Below, in pieces: positions 60,843-61,642 of a stretch of DNA of 61,642 nucleotides (positions are counted from its first letter, which is position 1; every line of letters starts with the position of its first letter). Source of the stretch: Stutzerimonas stutzeri (GTDB lineage: Bacteria; Pseudomonadota; Gammaproteobacteria; Pseudomonadales; Pseudomonadaceae). The stretch lies in contig DGLA01000022.1 of assembly GCA_002387205.1 (NCBI GenBank), forward strand, positions 210,029-271,670, in the 5' to 3' direction. Under the pieces are notes generated by a model. The model made no database searches and was not told the DNA's origin. It worked only from the letters and a program-made list of their open reading frames with translations. The position numbers were made by a program, and so were the translations under genes.

Positions 60843-61642
60843 TGACTTTTTAACTGGCTGTGGTCGACCAGATCGAAAAGGACGAACTGATGTACAAGCA
60901 GGCCCAAGAACGGTATGGCATCCAGGGAGGTCTGCTGTGTTGGTATGGTTGCGGAAGCATGGTTGGCAGGATTGGAGCCAGGGGGCCTCGATTCGAGCCG
61001 ACAGGCGTCAAATCATGACCGATCCGAAAGACCTGCTGCCCGAGCAATGCATCAAGGAATTGGAGCAGCATCTGCAGTTCATGGGCCAAAAGGCCCAGTT
61101 CTTCGAAGCCGTGGTCGATGTATTAAAGAAGGATTGCGGCGTTTCGATCGCAAAAAAACGACCCGGCAAGTCCTCCTGCAAGAACAAGTCCAAGCCCTGA
61201 CTATCGTCAGGGCTTGCCAGTTTTTGTCCATCGGTCGCCAGGCTTACTACAAGCGCAACCGTGCTGCTGATCAGCGCCATATGCAGGCCGAGCAAGTGGC
61301 TCGCTATGTTGAACGAGTTCGGCTACGCCAGCCGCGGGTCGGCACGCGCAAGCTCAGATTACTGCGGCTGCGCCTGACCATGTTTGTTGGCTGATATCGC
61401 GTAGCTAGCCGCTCGAAGTGGACCTTTGTATCTGAGCCTGGTCACTGACGCCTACTCGCGAAAGATCGTCGACCATCACGTCCATGAGGGGATGCATGCC
61501 GAGTCCGTGGCGGTCGCCTATAGGCAAGCACTAAGAGGGCGTCAGAGTCATCGCTCGCCCACCACTCTGATCGGGGGCCGACGAAGATCACCCTGGCTTT
61601 ATTCGGAAGATGCCTTACGTGCCGTAGCGCGACTGCTGCGGC
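60843..61642 (+). mobile_element. Decayed IS3-family insertion sequence (runs off the window)
   Basis: Fragments of an IS3-type transposase. A 5'-truncated orfA begins near 60849 (VDQIEKDELMYKQAQERYGI), loses frame by a one-base deletion near 60927, and resumes as VLVWLRKHGWQDWSQGASIR through FFEAVVDVLKKDCGV to stop at 61200. orfB in the -1 frame starts AcFLSIGRQAYYKRN-like (read ALTIVRACQFLSIGRQAYYK) and breaks after RVGTRKL at about 61360; an internal segment of roughly 100 codons is missing, and the D,D,E-domain piece LYLSLVTDAYSRKIVDHHVH resumes near 61427. No intact end repeats were identified, so the element is not expected to move. Confidence 0.85.
61149..61158 (+). other. A7 slippery site for -1 frameshifting of the IS3 transposase
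   Basis: CGCAAAAAAACG holds seven A at 61152-61158. orfA reads GCA-AAA-AAA-CGA and orfB reads CGC-AAA-AAA-ACG, so moving back one base on A7 fuses them. This is the standard production of OrfAB in IS3 elements. It is a relic here because both frames are damaged. Confidence 0.75.

Overview
This 61.6 kb window is a GC-rich chromosomal segment of a member of the Pseudomonadaceae, most likely the Pseudomonas stutzeri group (Stutzerimonas). The evidence is a d2hgdh/serA divergent pair, an oprH-phoP-phoQ operon preceded by GTTCAG-type PhoP boxes, and a pseudomonad-style mix of c-di-GMP, two-component and siderophore loci. No tRNA, rRNA or CRISPR array was seen. Taxonomy and all functions are inferred from sequence reading; no database search was run.

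Layout. 1-5.6 kb: D-2-hydroxyglutarate dehydrogenase diverging from serA (a 16-bp perfect palindrome lies between them), two small low-complexity secreted proteins, and an OPT transporter. 5.7-8.8 kb: a curli-type amyloid locus (csgD-like regulator, csgE, csgB, csgA, csgH) without csgF or csgG. 9-16 kb: an acyltransferase, a short-chain dehydrogenase, oprH-phoP-phoQ with four GTTCAG repeats at an 11-bp period, a SnoaL-like protein, a YjdF-type membrane protein and a secreted protein made of four 14-residue repeats. 16.3-24.7 kb: a chemotaxis receptor facing an eight-gene Mrp/Mbh-like cation/proton antiporter operon with three large antiporter-type subunits and an MbhD-MbhE-MnhB fusion. 24.8-28.2 kb: a GH65 glycoside phosphorylase overlapped with a PfkB sugar kinase. 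28.5-33.9 kb: a CstA-family transporter coupled to a tiny Cys-Cys-ending protein and an ArsA-type ATPase, then a membrane protein coupled to a PQQ-type sugar dehydrogenase, and an ABM-domain membrane protein.

34-50.3 kb is signalling-rich. A frameshifted polyamine-binding periplasmic protein overlaps a GGDEF-EAL protein (NspS-MbaA-like arrangement). A sensor kinase and sigma-54 activator diverge from a DUF4168 gene that has a near-consensus sigma-54 promoter. DUF1456, an alpha carbonic anhydrase, an FAD dehydrogenase and an AsmA-family protein follow. A diguanylate cyclase is then sandwiched between two paralogous periplasmic solute-binding proteins. 50.5-55.7 kb is an iron locus: AraC regulator, Fur-box-like site, TonB siderophore receptor, DUF2218, esterase and DUF2147. 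55.7-60.8 kb: a serine hydrolase broken by a single in-frame TAG, then a CitA/CitB-type two-component system diverging from a 2-hydroxycarboxylate transporter. The window ends in a decayed IS3-family element that still carries an A7 slippery site.

How the genes work together: many neighbours overlap by 4-14 bases and are probably translationally coupled (Mrp operon, cstA operon, phoPQ, both two-component pairs, binding protein plus cyclase). The window has an envelope and environment-sensing character: matrix amyloid, Mg2+/polycation response, c-di-GMP modules with periplasmic sensors, ion homeostasis and iron uptake. At least two genes (the polyamine-binding protein and the serine hydrolase) appear recently inactivated.
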